Below are positions 17,097 through 23,091 of a stretch of DNA of 41,614 bases, piece after piece. This stretch comes from a virus. The stretch is taken from the IMG/VR virus record IMGVR_UViG_3300020060_000017, positions 1 to 41,614 of that record. One strand, written 5' to 3'. The notes beneath the pieces are model-generated. The model ran no database searches. It had not been told where the DNA came from and saw only the letters and a program-made list of their open reading frames with translations. Made by a program: the position numbers and the translations under genes. How positions within the stretch are numbered: the first letter of the stretch is position 1; every line of letters begins with the position of its first letter.

Positions 17097-17390
17097 TTAA
17101 TCGGAAATCAGGTCCGACAGGAATTTGTCCCCGGCGGGCGTTATGTGCAGATCGTTGGGCGTGAGATTGCCGGTCTTGATACGGCGATCTTCGATAAGCC
17201 CCTTGTCCACGAGCACGCTTATTGAATGCTGGATATTGGACCGGGTCTTGTAGCCTAGCTTGCGGGTCAGTTCGAGCCCCATCATGCCTGGCGTCTCCCG
17301 CACGGCCCATAGAACGAGCACGTAGCGTTGCGTCAGGCCGGCGTCATCGATCCGGCGCAGCTTCAGCATAAAATCAAGTGTCCGGCTCAT
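17097..17390 (-). CDS. Winged-helix (MarR-like) DNA-binding protein
   Basis: 97 residues, overlapping the upstream gene by ATGA. It shows LTQRYVLVLWAVRETPGMMG, then LELTRKLGYKTRSNIQHSIS as the HTH pair, VLVDKGLIEDRRIKTG as the wing, and HITPAGDKFLSDLI. This is the order of a MarR-type winged helix, with a length close to the bare DNA-binding domain. It could control late transcription of the phage or host genes. Its position near the start of the leftward unit fits an early or middle regulator. Confidence 0.72.
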   Translation of the reverse strand: MSRTLDFMLKLRRIDDAGLTQRYVLVLWAVRETPGMMGLELTRKLGYKTRSNIQHSISVLVDKGLIEDRRIKTGNLTPNDLHITPAGDKFLSDLISD

Positions 17391-17593
17391 AATGTAACAT
17401 CCTTGTCGGTTTCACTGACCCCGGCCTTATCCTCGGATGCCACCGCCGGCTTGATCGTCAGCGCTTCCAGCCGCGCAATCTCAGCCCGGATCGCCGCACA
17501 GTTTTCCTTGAACTCTTTCTTGCCTTCCCTGGCTGCGAGTTTCCGCTTCAGGTCCGCGATCCGCTTGGGAACGCCGTGAAGTTCTTCCAGCAT
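17387..17593 (-). CDS. Short coiled-coil protein, unknown function
   Basis: 68 residues; ATG at 17593 preferred because the longer frame runs into the terminator. Sequence is almost one helix (MLEELHGVPKRIADLKRKLA, then FKENCAAIRAEIARLEAL) with an acidic end. May partner the winged-helix protein that it overlaps. No family recognised. Confidence 0.55.
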   Translation of the reverse strand: MLEELHGVPKRIADLKRKLAAREGKKEFKENCAAIRAEIARLEALTIKPAVASEDKAGVSETDKDVTL

Positions 17594-17660
17594 GATAGCG
17601 CTCCGCTTATTCTTCCCCTGGCCGTGCTCCCTAATGACCGATTTCGTTCCGGCCCGCAAG

Positions 17661-17706
17661 ACAAAAAAGAGCCCCCGGCAGTCGCGCTACCGAGGGCTCT
17701 TTCCTT
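17661..17706 (-). terminator. Intrinsic terminator
   Basis: AGAGCCC (17668-17674) pairs with GGGCTCT (17694-17700), continued by CGG/CCG inside. On the minus strand the stem is followed by TTTTTTGTC, a good U-tract; the plus side has only a weak T-run. It would stop leftward transcription after the gene ending at 17751, dividing the accessory genes from the regulator and late genes. Confidence 0.75.
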
Positions 17707-17750
17707 CCTTGGGAGGGAAGCCGGGTCAATATCGTTTTACCGATATCGGG

Positions 17751-17993
17751 TCAATCCACCTTATCGACGAAATATTCATCGTCGAGCAGTCCGGCAAGCG
17801 TTGCCTCGGACACTTCCACCTCGCGGCCGGAATGCGACTGCGTGAGCACGAGCCCGCCGCCGCGCACGCCGAGGGAAATGCGATCCCCGATGCGGAATTG
17901 CCCCTGCATGTCGAGCCCCGAATGGCTAGCGGCTGGATCGGGGTTGTCGAGGCCCCGCGTGCCCCGTGCGGTCTTATGGGATTTGTCGGTCAT
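17751..17993 (-). CDS. Small basic-acidic protein, unknown function
   Basis: 80 residues, ATG at 17993. Contains MQGQFRIGDRISLGVRGGGL and VLTQSHSGREVEVSEATLAG, LLDDEYFVDKVD. Beta-rich middle and acidic end. Last gene before the terminator. No family recognised. Confidence 0.55.
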   Translation of the reverse strand: MTDKSHKTARGTRGLDNPDPAASHSGLDMQGQFRIGDRISLGVRGGGLVLTQSHSGREVEVSEATLAGLLDDEYFVDKVD

Positions 17994-18055
17994 GGTTCTC
18001 GCTCCTGTCGGATGGTCCCGCTAGGCCCGGAACCGACAAACCCCGGATTGGTTCC

Positions 18056-18496
18056 TTAGCCGATGTTCGGAATGTCCTTGTCGCGCAGAGTGTCGGTTTC
18101 CCTGGCAATATCGGCGCTAGCCGTGGTCTCTTGGCCGCGCACGGTATTGGCGTATTCCTGTCCGGTCTGCCCGCCGAATTTACTGAGAGTTTCGATAAAT
18201 TCGGCGGGCGTGGCGCCTTCCTTGCCGACATAAATCTCGTCGGGCGACGGCTTGGTGCCCTCGTTCATTTTCTGCGTCTCCTGGCGCATCTGGATTTCTT
18301 CCAGGGCGCGCGTCAGGTCCCACACGGGATCGACGCCGGCAATGCCGTAGCCTCCCCGCTGGTCTCCGAGGGCGAGGATTTGCCCGATCCGGTCATAGGC
18401 TTCGGCCTTGGGGGTGAGGGCGTCGATTTCCCGGCGCTGTTGTTCGATCGTGAATTTCGCGTCGCTCAACAGGCGGTGGAGTTGATTGTCGTTCAT
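18056..18496 (-). CDS. Phage protein with N-terminal coiled coil, unknown function
   Basis: 146 residues from ATG at 18496, which has GGAG at eight bases; the frame to 18649 would overlap the upstream gene. N-terminal helix NDNQLHRLLSDAKFTIEQQR then REIDALTPKAEAYDRIGQIL is typical of small phage accessory proteins. Middle: DPVWDLTRALEEIQMRQETQ. C-terminal: EIYVGKEGATPAEFIETLSK. Function unknown. Confidence 0.6.
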   Translation of the reverse strand: MNDNQLHRLLSDAKFTIEQQRREIDALTPKAEAYDRIGQILALGDQRGGYGIAGVDPVWDLTRALEEIQMRQETQKMNEGTKPSPDEIYVGKEGATPAEFIETLSKFGGQTGQEYANTVRGQETTASADIARETDTLRDKDIPNIG

Positions 18497-18549
18497 GGGA
18501 ATTCTCCGTTGAAGTTGGTAATCCTCGAAATCGTCCGAGAATAAAAGCA

Positions 18550-19032
18550 TCAGGAAAAGGGGATCGGCTCTTCGGAGTGATCCGGGCCTTTCACGACGGG
18601 TTCGCCCAACGCGGCCGGCTGATATTCCTGCCTGGCACGGTCGCGGCAAATGTCCTGCATGGTACTATTGCCGTTCCGGACCCACAAGGGCTTTTGCTCG
18701 GGATCGCCGAGACTTGGGCGATAGTCCAGGCTCTCGTAGATTTCCTGCGCGCGGCGCTCGATATCGGGATGGTACCGGCCCGACATGGACGGGGCCACGG
18801 GGACGTTGGCGCGGACGGCGGCGTCCTTCGCCTCAAGCAGCTTGCGCAGCGCTACCGAGCGTTCGGCGTTCTGTGGCAGACTGATAATCAGTTTCGCCAG
18901 CTTGCAGAACGGAGCGGAAACCGCCGCCAGTCCCACGGGCAAATGCTGATAGTGGAAATAGCGAAGGATCGGGTCCGCGTTCAGTTGGGCGTCCGTGAAT
19001 TCCACGGGCGCCGGATGAATTTCATTTCCCAT
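18550..19032 (-). CDS. Acb2-like cyclic oligonucleotide sponge (probable anti-CBASS protein)
   Basis: 160 residues, ATG at 19032. Residues about 24-75 read YFHYQHLPVGLAAVSAPFCK, LAKLIISLPQNAERSVALRK, LLEAKDAAVRA. This is the helical hairpin pattern (HLP..L..VS..F..LA......P...ER..ALRKLLEAKDAAVRA) of the Acb2/Tad1-hairpin family, in which hexameric proteins bind cyclic di- and trinucleotide signals and block CBASS defence. The protein carries an additional C-terminal region (YRPSLGDPEQKPLWVRNGNS and beyond) not needed for the domain. It is in the accessory cluster, where anti-defence genes are expected. Binding activity is inferred from family resemblance. Confidence 0.68.
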   Translation of the reverse strand: MGNEIHPAPVEFTDAQLNADPILRYFHYQHLPVGLAAVSAPFCKLAKLIISLPQNAERSVALRKLLEAKDAAVRANVPVAPSMSGRYHPDIERRAQEIYESLDYRPSLGDPEQKPLWVRNGNSTMQDICRDRARQEYQPAALGEPVVKGPDHSEEPIPFS

Positions 19033-19278
19033 TATATTTCTCCCAAGGGTTAGTGGGGCGCGGCGCCAAAAATGCCTCCCGCTTTAAACCCGGTCAATGG
19101 TCCCCGGATACCCAAACAGGCTGGCAGACTATTACCGGCGCAGGAGGATGAACAACCGCACCACTTGAGTTTCCCCGCTTGACCGGCTCAAGAATGGCCG
19201 GCCGGCGGGTCGCACTCGCCCGGTCTGCCGGCGGAAGCGAGCCCCGATTAATGGCGAGGCCACCGCAGCCCGTCAAGC

Positions 19279-19548
19279 CTAAATCTTGGTGTGCTCATAT
19301 TTACCGAGGATATTGCTGTGCAGGAATGAGCCCTTGCTCTGTGCCGCCGCGAACTGGTCCGCTATATCCTGCTTTACCCCGGCATAGCGGTAGCGGCGTC
19401 CGCCCCTGAATATGACGGTGAGGTGTTCCGTTTCGGGACTATATTCATGGCCTTCGATATTCGCGGCTCGGGTGTCGATCTTGAGGTTGGGCTTTTTCAC
19501 CGCCCGGTGCTTCGTGGCGAGGCTCTTGGGTTTGGGAAGCTTGCGCAT
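19279..19548 (-). CDS. KTSC-domain protein
   Basis: 89 residues from ATG at 19548 (AGGA upstream; a TTG two codons earlier is less likely). Basic N-terminus, then NIEGHEYSPETEHLTVIFRG, GRRYRYAGVKQDIADQFAAA, QSKGSFLHSNILGKYEH. This matches the KTSC domain (short beta-rich domain, 'Y....L.V.F..G..Y.Y..V........F..A.S.G.f....I...Y'), common in phages and bacteria, of unknown biochemical role though sometimes fused to RNA-related proteins. A 246-base stretch upstream of the next gene (19033-19278) shows no gene I can support. Confidence 0.72.
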   Translation of the reverse strand: MRKLPKPKSLATKHRAVKKPNLKIDTRAANIEGHEYSPETEHLTVIFRGGRRYRYAGVKQDIADQFAAAQSKGSFLHSNILGKYEHTKI

Positions 19549-19560
19549 AGTCAAAATCCT

Positions 19561-20022
19561 CTAGCTGCGTCTTGCCCTACGTCGCTTGCGGGCGCCTTGG
19601 GCGGAATAGGGTGCGGTGATAGCCCGGTCAATGGACCAACGGCGTAGCCTGGTCTGGAAAACGGAGACGGGGATATTAAGCTCCCGAGCCCATGCGACGG
19701 CCGATTGGGTCCTTATTCCCCATGTTACCGATATGGCCGCGTATTTGTTGGGCGGGGTGACGGCCCATACGCAATTGAAGGGGTCGAAATTTCCCAGGGG
19801 GTCAACGCGCACAATCTGGTGCTCGGGCGATGGGCGGGGTCCCATGTCTCGGGCGAAATTCCGGAAATCCCACCAACGTTCGTCCAGTGTGATGCCACGC
19901 CCGCCTATCATGGGATAGTGGGTGTCCGAGGAATTAAAACACATGTGGCGAATTTTCAGCCACTCGGAATAAAGCGGGTGACGCTCGTTCGCGTCGTCGA
20001 GCCGGGGGCGACCTCTAGGCAT
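19561..20022 (-). CDS. HNH/AP2-homing-type DNA-binding protein with C-terminal HTH
   Basis: 153 residues, ATG at 20022. Contains HPLYSEWLKIRHMCFNSSDT, IGGRGITLDERWWDFRNFAR, DMGPRPSPEHQIVRVDPLGN, FDPFNCVWAVTPPNKYA. That order (GGRGI...W..F..F..DMG.RP......R.D..G.f.P.NC.W) is typical of free-standing phage genes related to HNH/homing proteins. The C-terminus VAWARELNIPVSVFQTRLRR followed by WSIDRAITAP is the HTH often found with it. The usual LDRID is IVRVD here, and a complete HNH triad is not clear, so nuclease activity is uncertain. First annotated gene of the leftward arm. Confidence 0.62.
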   Translation of the reverse strand: MPRGRPRLDDANERHPLYSEWLKIRHMCFNSSDTHYPMIGGRGITLDERWWDFRNFARDMGPRPSPEHQIVRVDPLGNFDPFNCVWAVTPPNKYAAISVTWGIRTQSAVAWARELNIPVSVFQTRLRRWSIDRAITAPYSAQGARKRRRARRS

Positions 20023-20129
20023 GGTGAAAATCCTTTCGCATCATCGTGGTTGGGATGCTCTGGATAGTCCGGTGACGGAGGGGAATATATAATCATGGGG
20101 AATTAGGGGAGGGGGCAAAATTGCCACCG

Positions 20130-20159
20130 ATATGGTTCTAAGAGGTATGGCTGTGTCAA
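20130..20159 (-). promoter_or_regulatory. Candidate leftward promoter
   Basis: On the minus strand TTGACA (20159-20154) matches the -35 consensus, followed after 18 bases by CCATAT (20135-20130), a weak -10. Transcription would begin about 100 bases before the gene starting at 20022. Only the -35 box is strong. Confidence 0.35.
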
Positions 20160-20408
20160 AAATGGGTGGTGCTCTCCCCGCCGGTTGGAATGGTTGTGAC
20201 GCATTAGGAACGGCGGAATTGTGCGGAGGGAGCCCCGCCGGGAGGGTGGTGCCGTTGAGGGATTAGAATAGATTGGGATGTTCCGTAAGGGAAGGGGTTG
20301 GGGAAATTTGGGGAATATAGCGCGGCACGACCCCGCCCGGCCTTCCGCCCGCCGAAAAGAACCTATCCCCCCTCCCCGGCGAGAAATGCCTACGGGTCCC
20401 CGGCCCAT

Positions 20409-20471
20409 TATGTGACGCTGCGTGATATGTAATGGTTAACGAGGCATAAGCATGTGCCCATGCGTCACATA
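20409..20471. repeat. Inverted pair of TATGTGACGC sites
   Basis: TATGTGACGC at 20409-20418 and its exact reverse complement GCGTCACATA at 20462-20471, 43 bases apart. Further partial copies: GTGACGCATT near 20196-20205 and TGCGTCACAT at 20639-20648. Candidate binding sites for a phage or host regulator. Confidence 0.55.
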
Positions 20472-20489
20472 TAGTTAAGGCAATGCTGC

Positions 20490-20627
20490 TTATTTTAACC
20501 AATTCGAATTTCCCCGATATCCCGAACGGGCTAGCTCCCGCCGTGCGATGACGTGATGATATGCCTGAAGCCGGGTAATCCCGAGCAATTCAACCAAATC
20601 ACGAATTTCCTTATCCATCTGCACCAT
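20490..20627 (-). CDS. 45-residue HTH-like protein, candidate autoregulator
   Basis: A short leftward gene inside the control region. ATG at 20627 with CGGAATATGG just upstream; stop TAA at 20492-20490. Sequence begins MVQMDKEIRDLVELLGITRL and continues QAYHHVIARRELARSG, then YRGNSNWLK. The run IRDLVELLGITRLQAYHHVI has the spacing of a helix-turn-helix (helix, Gly turn, recognition helix). Coding quality (regular Leu/Ile heptads, few rare residues) is better than in any other frame here. A TGCGTCACAT site lies 12 bases upstream of its start and two more just past its end, so it could bind these sites. Function inferred. Confidence 0.55.
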   Translation of the reverse strand: MVQMDKEIRDLVELLGITRLQAYHHVIARRELARSGYRGNSNWLK

Positions 20628-20638
20628 CCATATTCCGT

Positions 20639-20648
20639 TGCGTCACAT
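20639..20648. promoter_or_regulatory. TGCGTCACAT site upstream of the HTH-like gene
   Basis: Third clear copy of the GCGTCACA motif, placed 12 bases before the start codon of the 45-residue HTH-like gene, where a bound repressor would block it. Confidence 0.4.
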
Positions 20649-20898
20649 CTGTCTAGCCGGGAAACGTAAAGAAAGCGTAAACGCCGGATAATTTCGGCGC
20701 GGGTGACAAACGGGAATGCCAGCATGCACCCAGGATCGAACGAGCGGGAAATCGGAATTAGGGAAATTGGAATTGATCAGAATTTTTCCAGGTAATCTAA
20801 AGCTCGGCGAACGGGGGAGAATGAGCGGAGCGGCGGAGCGAGCGTCAGCGAGCGGGAGACGCGCAGCGTTGTCACATGCCTTACCGCGCCCGCGCATT

Positions 20899-20940
20899 AT
20901 GCGAGAGACAAGGGCGCAGTTTATATAATCTGGCCCATTA
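20899..20940 (+). promoter_or_regulatory. Early promoter-like repeat A
   Basis: TGCGAGAGACAAGGG followed 9 bases later by TATAAT (20924-20929) and then CTGGCCCATT. No TTGACA is present; instead GACAAGGG begins 17 bases upstream of the -10 box. The same arrangement recurs in repeat B about 95 bases downstream, which supports a real element. Confidence 0.45.
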
Positions 20941-20995
20941 GATGCAATCGCCGTCATTTTGTTATTGATTTGTTAATAATCAGCGCCTAGAAGGG

Positions 20996-21033
20996 TGCGA
21001 GACAAGGGGCCGGAACATATAGATCGGGCCATT
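20996..21033 (+). promoter_or_regulatory. Early promoter-like repeat B
   Basis: TGCGAGACAAGGGG, then CATATAGATC and GGGCCATT, an imperfect direct repeat of element A. The -10-like TATAGA starts 17 bases after GACAAGGG. It ends about 20 bases before the first early ATG (21053), so transcription from here would give a short leader. Confidence 0.45.
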
Positions 21034-21052
21034 GATACGGAAGGAACGGGAA

Positions 21053-21271
21053 ATGTCGCTCAACACAAAATTCGCCGACATGCCGGCCGGCATTCAAACG
21101 CAATGGCGCACATGGGCTAATTCGCACGATTGGGGCCAGCGCAACCCGGCTCGCACTACGGCGGAAGGGATGCATGTCGAGTGTGTTGAAATCGCCGCAG
21201 ATGGCAAGCAAACGATCGTTCCCTTCGTCGCTCGCACGCCCAAGGAATTGCGCGATTGGGCCGGTTACTGA
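21053..21271 (+). CDS. First early gene, small protein of unknown function
   Basis: 72 residues; ATG at 21053 with GGAAGGAACGGG upstream (the frame opens at a TTG at 21032). Sequence MSLNTKFADMPAGIQTQWRT, WANSHDWGQRNPARTTAEGM, then a beta-rich half HVECVEIAADGKQTIVPFVA and FTPKELRDWAGY-like end. Being the first gene after the promoters, it is a candidate host-takeover or regulatory protein. No family recognised. Confidence 0.6.
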   Translation: MSLNTKFADMPAGIQTQWRTWANSHDWGQRNPARTTAEGMHVECVEIAADGKQTIVPFVARTPKELRDWAGY

Positions 21272-21282
21272 TTTTCCCTTGT

Positions 21283-21298
21283 CCCGCTTTCGAGCGGG
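21283..21298 (+). promoter_or_regulatory. UUCG-loop hairpin in intergenic leader
   Basis: CCCGCT-TTCG-AGCGGG, a 6-bp stem with a UUCG tetraloop, 11 bases after the stop codon and before the AGGAG of the next gene. Closely matched by the leader at 22187-22245. Confidence 0.6.
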
Positions 21299-21324
21299 GC
21301 GAGATTAAACTCAGGAGATTTGAA

Positions 21325-21567
21325 ATGATCGCTGACACGCAATCAATCTGCCGGATAGGGCGAGCAAGGCAGAAATTGATTGAGGCCATGGACAGGCAGT
21401 TTCGCGCAGCAAATGATTTCGACTGGTTACAGGATCAAAACGCGATTGATGGCGCGTGCGCGGAGTTGCGCGGTATCGCCGGTTGCGATTTCGCCGCTGA
21501 ATACGCTATCGCTGAAAAGGCCGTAGCACATAGGCAAATGGCCTATGGAAACGACGGGGAGTATTGA
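21325..21567 (+). CDS. Small early protein, unknown function
   Basis: 80 residues; ATG at 21325 follows CAGGAG. Mostly helical (ICRIGRARQKLIEAMDRQFR, AANDFDWLQDQNAIDGACAE, FAAEYAIAEKAVAHRQMAYG). No family recognised; lies between two structured leaders. Confidence 0.6.
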   Translation: MIADTQSICRIGRARQKLIEAMDRQFRAANDFDWLQDQNAIDGACAELRGIAGCDFAAEYAIAEKAVAHRQMAYGNDGEY

Positions 21568-21579
21568 GATAATGAGTGC

Positions 21580-21668
21580 GCGGAGAAATCCGCCGCTCAA
21601 ATGAAAGGCGCCGCGTAACCGGCCGGCTCTACAGGGTCAACTCCTGTATCCCGCCTTTCATTTGAGTG
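21580..21668 (+). ncRNA. Candidate structured RNA (long closing stem with internal hairpins)
   Basis: First a GCGGA-GAAA-TCCGC hairpin with a GNRA tetraloop (21580-21593). Then a perfect 15-bp stem (21596-21610 with 21652-21666; arms begin CTCAAATGAAAGGCG), extendable to 17 bp with one wobble pair. Inside it are a weak CCG/CGG hairpin and a 6-bp TACAGG/CCTGTA hairpin with the 7-base loop GTCAACT. The last arm resembles a tRNA T-arm, but there is no anticodon arm or 7-bp acceptor, so it is not a normal tRNA. It lies between early genes, just before AGGAG of the next. A leader switch, processed small RNA or cruciform DNA site are all possible. Confidence 0.6.
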
Positions 21669-21684
21669 ATTAGGAGAATTTTTC

Positions 21685-21897
21685 ATGGCGCGCAAATCAG
21701 ACTTGCGGGAATGTGAATACATTTTCGGCGGACCTTATCGCACCTATGCGCGCGCAGATGAAAGCAGGCTAGATTCGTTCGCCGATGGCGAAATCGATCA
21801 TAGCTCAAATCCTCGCGTTGCTGCCCTGCGCGACCATAGGGGCAAGGTTACGGGATATGCGCTTGTACTAACCGACAATGGCTTGAAGGGATATTGA
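21685..21897 (+). CDS. Small early protein, unknown function
   Basis: 70 residues; ATG at 21685 with TTAGGAGAA upstream, right after the structured RNA. Sequence ARKSDLRECEYIFGGPYRTY, ARADESRLDSFADGEIDHSS, VAALRDHRGKVTGYALVLTD. Separated from the next ATG by one base, so co-translated. No family recognised. Confidence 0.58.
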   Translation: MARKSDLRECEYIFGGPYRTYARADESRLDSFADGEIDHSSNPRVAALRDHRGKVTGYALVLTDNGLKGY

Positions 21898-21898
21898 A

Positions 21899-22186
21899 AT
21901 GTCCAATGTGTATGATGTAGAATATACCGATACGTTCGGTGGAGAGGCTAATTATTCATGGGTGCGTCGCGCGACAATCTCGGTTCCTGAATTGACGCAC
22001 TATGGATATGATGGAAGCTCGGGCTTTGTGAAGGCCGAGAAAATCGCAAACCGTGAGCTTATGAAGGCCGCGAAGGCCGCGATGGGTTTGACTGGCGTGC
22101 GTGGCGTCACCTATCATCGCGGCGATATGAGCGAGTTTCGCCCCTACCGCGCATGCACGGTTATGTTTGTAAACTTTCGAAACTGA
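21899..22186 (+). CDS. Small early protein, unknown function
   Basis: 95 residues, ATG at 21899. Begins MSNVYDVEYTDTFGGEANYS then WVRRATISVPELTHYGYDGS, helical KAEKIANRELMKAAKAAMGL, ends VTYHRGDMSEFRPYRACTVM FVNFRN. The alternation of aromatic beta segments suggests a compact alpha/beta fold. No family recognised. Confidence 0.6.
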   Translation: MSNVYDVEYTDTFGGEANYSWVRRATISVPELTHYGYDGSSGFVKAEKIANRELMKAAKAAMGLTGVRGVTYHRGDMSEFRPYRACTVMFVNFRN

Positions 22187-22196
22187 TTTTCCAAGA

Positions 22197-22216
22197 GGCC
22201 GGCTTTCGAGCCGGCC
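22197..22216 (+). promoter_or_regulatory. UUCG-loop hairpin in intergenic leader (second copy type)
   Basis: GGCCGGCT-TTCG-AGCCGGCC, an 8-bp stem with the same GCTTTCGAGC core and the same context as at 21283: TGATTTTCC immediately before, and an A-rich run with GGAG and ATG after. Confidence 0.6.
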
Positions 22217-22245
22217 CGATGATAAAATCTAGCGGAGCAATGGAT

Positions 22246-22548
22246 ATGACGCCTAAATTCATCATGCCATCGGGCTATGTCACGCGCACTGTTGAGCTTG
22301 TGCTAGCGCCCGTTGAAAAGGGTTGGCGCTTTTATGGGCGGGATCATCAGGGATATGCGGTTATAGCGCGCACGCCGGAAGGAAAATTGCTCTTTGGGGG
22401 TGCCGACACATTCCGCACGAAAAAGGACGCAGCGTCGGTAGCGCGCACGCTCAACCTGCCAGCCTATGCAACGTGGAACGGGCGCAAGCATGCCTATGAT
22501 GGCAAGGGCGCGGAATTTGTCGCTGTCGCACGGGACGCGCAGTCATGA
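22246..22548 (+). CDS. Small early protein, unknown function
   Basis: 100 residues; ATG at 22246 is eight bases after GGAG, better than the ATG at 22240. Contains FIMPSGYVTRTVELVLAPVE, GWRFYGRDHQGYAVIARTPE, FRTKKDAASVARTLNLPAYA. Last four bases overlap the next gene (ATGA). No family recognised. Confidence 0.6.
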   Translation: MTPKFIMPSGYVTRTVELVLAPVEKGWRFYGRDHQGYAVIARTPEGKLLFGGADTFRTKKDAASVARTLNLPAYATWNGRKHAYDGKGAEFVAVARDAQS

Positions 22549-22787
22549 CCGCGTGCGATCGTGCAGCGGCTCGGGAGAACGTCGGGCCTAGCTATCTGCA
22601 AAAGCTTCGCGACATAGCGCACGAGATAGGCCTTATGATTGAGTATAAGGAAACCTTGCGCGTTCGTGGGTGGCCTCAAAAATCATCAAAGCCGTGGAGC
22701 TTGCGCTATAGTGACGGGACCTTGCTTTGCTCGTTCGCCACCCTGGCGCAGCTAGAGCGCAATCTCCGCGCTAGAGCCGGCTGCTAA
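22545..22787 (+). CDS. Small early protein, unknown function
   Basis: 80 residues, ATG at 22545 in an ATGA overlap. Helix YLQKLRDIAHEIGLMIEYKE, then RVRGWPQKSSKPWSLRYSDG and a C-terminal helix TLAQLERNLRARAGC. No family recognised. Confidence 0.58.
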   Translation: MTACDRAAARENVGPSYLQKLRDIAHEIGLMIEYKETLRVRGWPQKSSKPWSLRYSDGTLLCSFATLAQLERNLRARAGC

Positions 22788-22788
22788 G

Positions 22789-23091
22789 ATGCCTCGCGCC
22801 TATTATGCCGGCGGCGCCCGCGTCGTGATCGATACCGTCCCCATGAAGCTCGCACGCAAGCCTAGCGCCCATAACGTGGCGTGGATGAAAGACGCGGCGA
22901 AACCTGGCGCGAGCTATTTGAACGCAAGGGAGCGAGCCGACGCGCGGGTTAAGGACGCGCAACGCGTGATACAGATTTACGCGGAAACTTTGGGCATAGA
23001 TGTTAAGGCCGCTAAGGCTCGAATCGAACGCCAGCGCTTGGATATTTTGGCTAATCCCGTTGTGGATTTGTCTATGGAGTATGATTTATGA
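22789..23091 (+). CDS. Small early protein ending in -EYDL, unknown function
   Basis: 100 residues, ATG one base after the previous stop. Starts PRAYYAGGARVVIDTVPMKL; the centre is helical and charged (NARERADARVKDAQRVIQIY, IDVKAAKARIERQRLDILAN). Its last codons TGGAGTATGATTTATGA hold the ribosome site and overlapping ATG of the next gene. No family recognised. Confidence 0.6.
   Translation: MPRAYYAGGARVVIDTVPMKLARKPSAHNVAWMKDAAKPGASYLNARERADARVKDAQRVIQIYAETLGIDVKAAKARIERQRLDILANPVVDLSMEYDL

Larger units (their letters stand above)
20023..20489. other. Intergenic control region, left part
   Basis: 467 bases with no supported gene. Frames here encode low-quality, Pro/Arg-rich sequence. It holds a TTGACA box facing left, an AT-rich box at 20084-20093, two copies of TATGTGACGC in inverted orientation (20409-20418, 20462-20471) and a further TTGTGACGCATT at 20194-20205. 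It is probably the leader and operator region of the leftward unit. Confidence 0.6.
20628..21052. other. Intergenic control region, right part
   Basis: 425 bases without a supported gene. Contains one TGCGTCACAT site (20639-20648), a GAATT-rich patch (20753-20786), a purine-rich GCGAGCG stretch (20822-20865), and two promoter-like direct repeats near 20898-20940 and 20996-21033 facing the early genes. A plus-strand frame of 35 codons at 20821 is judged spurious. Confidence 0.6.

Noticed and set aside
19094-19276. 60-codon leftward frame in the gap before the KTSC gene
   Set aside because: TTG start, no ribosome site, and Pro/Val-rich sequence with no helical or strand periodicity.
20103-20502. 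Leftward frames of 79-101 codons in the control region
   Set aside because: Low-complexity Gly/Arg/Pro sequence overlapping the TGTGACGC repeats; no ribosome site.
20643-20957. 104-codon leftward frame in the control region
   Set aside because: Crosses the promoter-like repeats, has no ribosome site and unnatural composition.
21596-21666. Possible tRNA gene because of the ACAGG-GTCAACT-CCTGT arm resembling a T-arm
   Set aside because: No 7-bp acceptor next to that arm, no anticodon arm and no D-arm; the closing stem is 15 bp.
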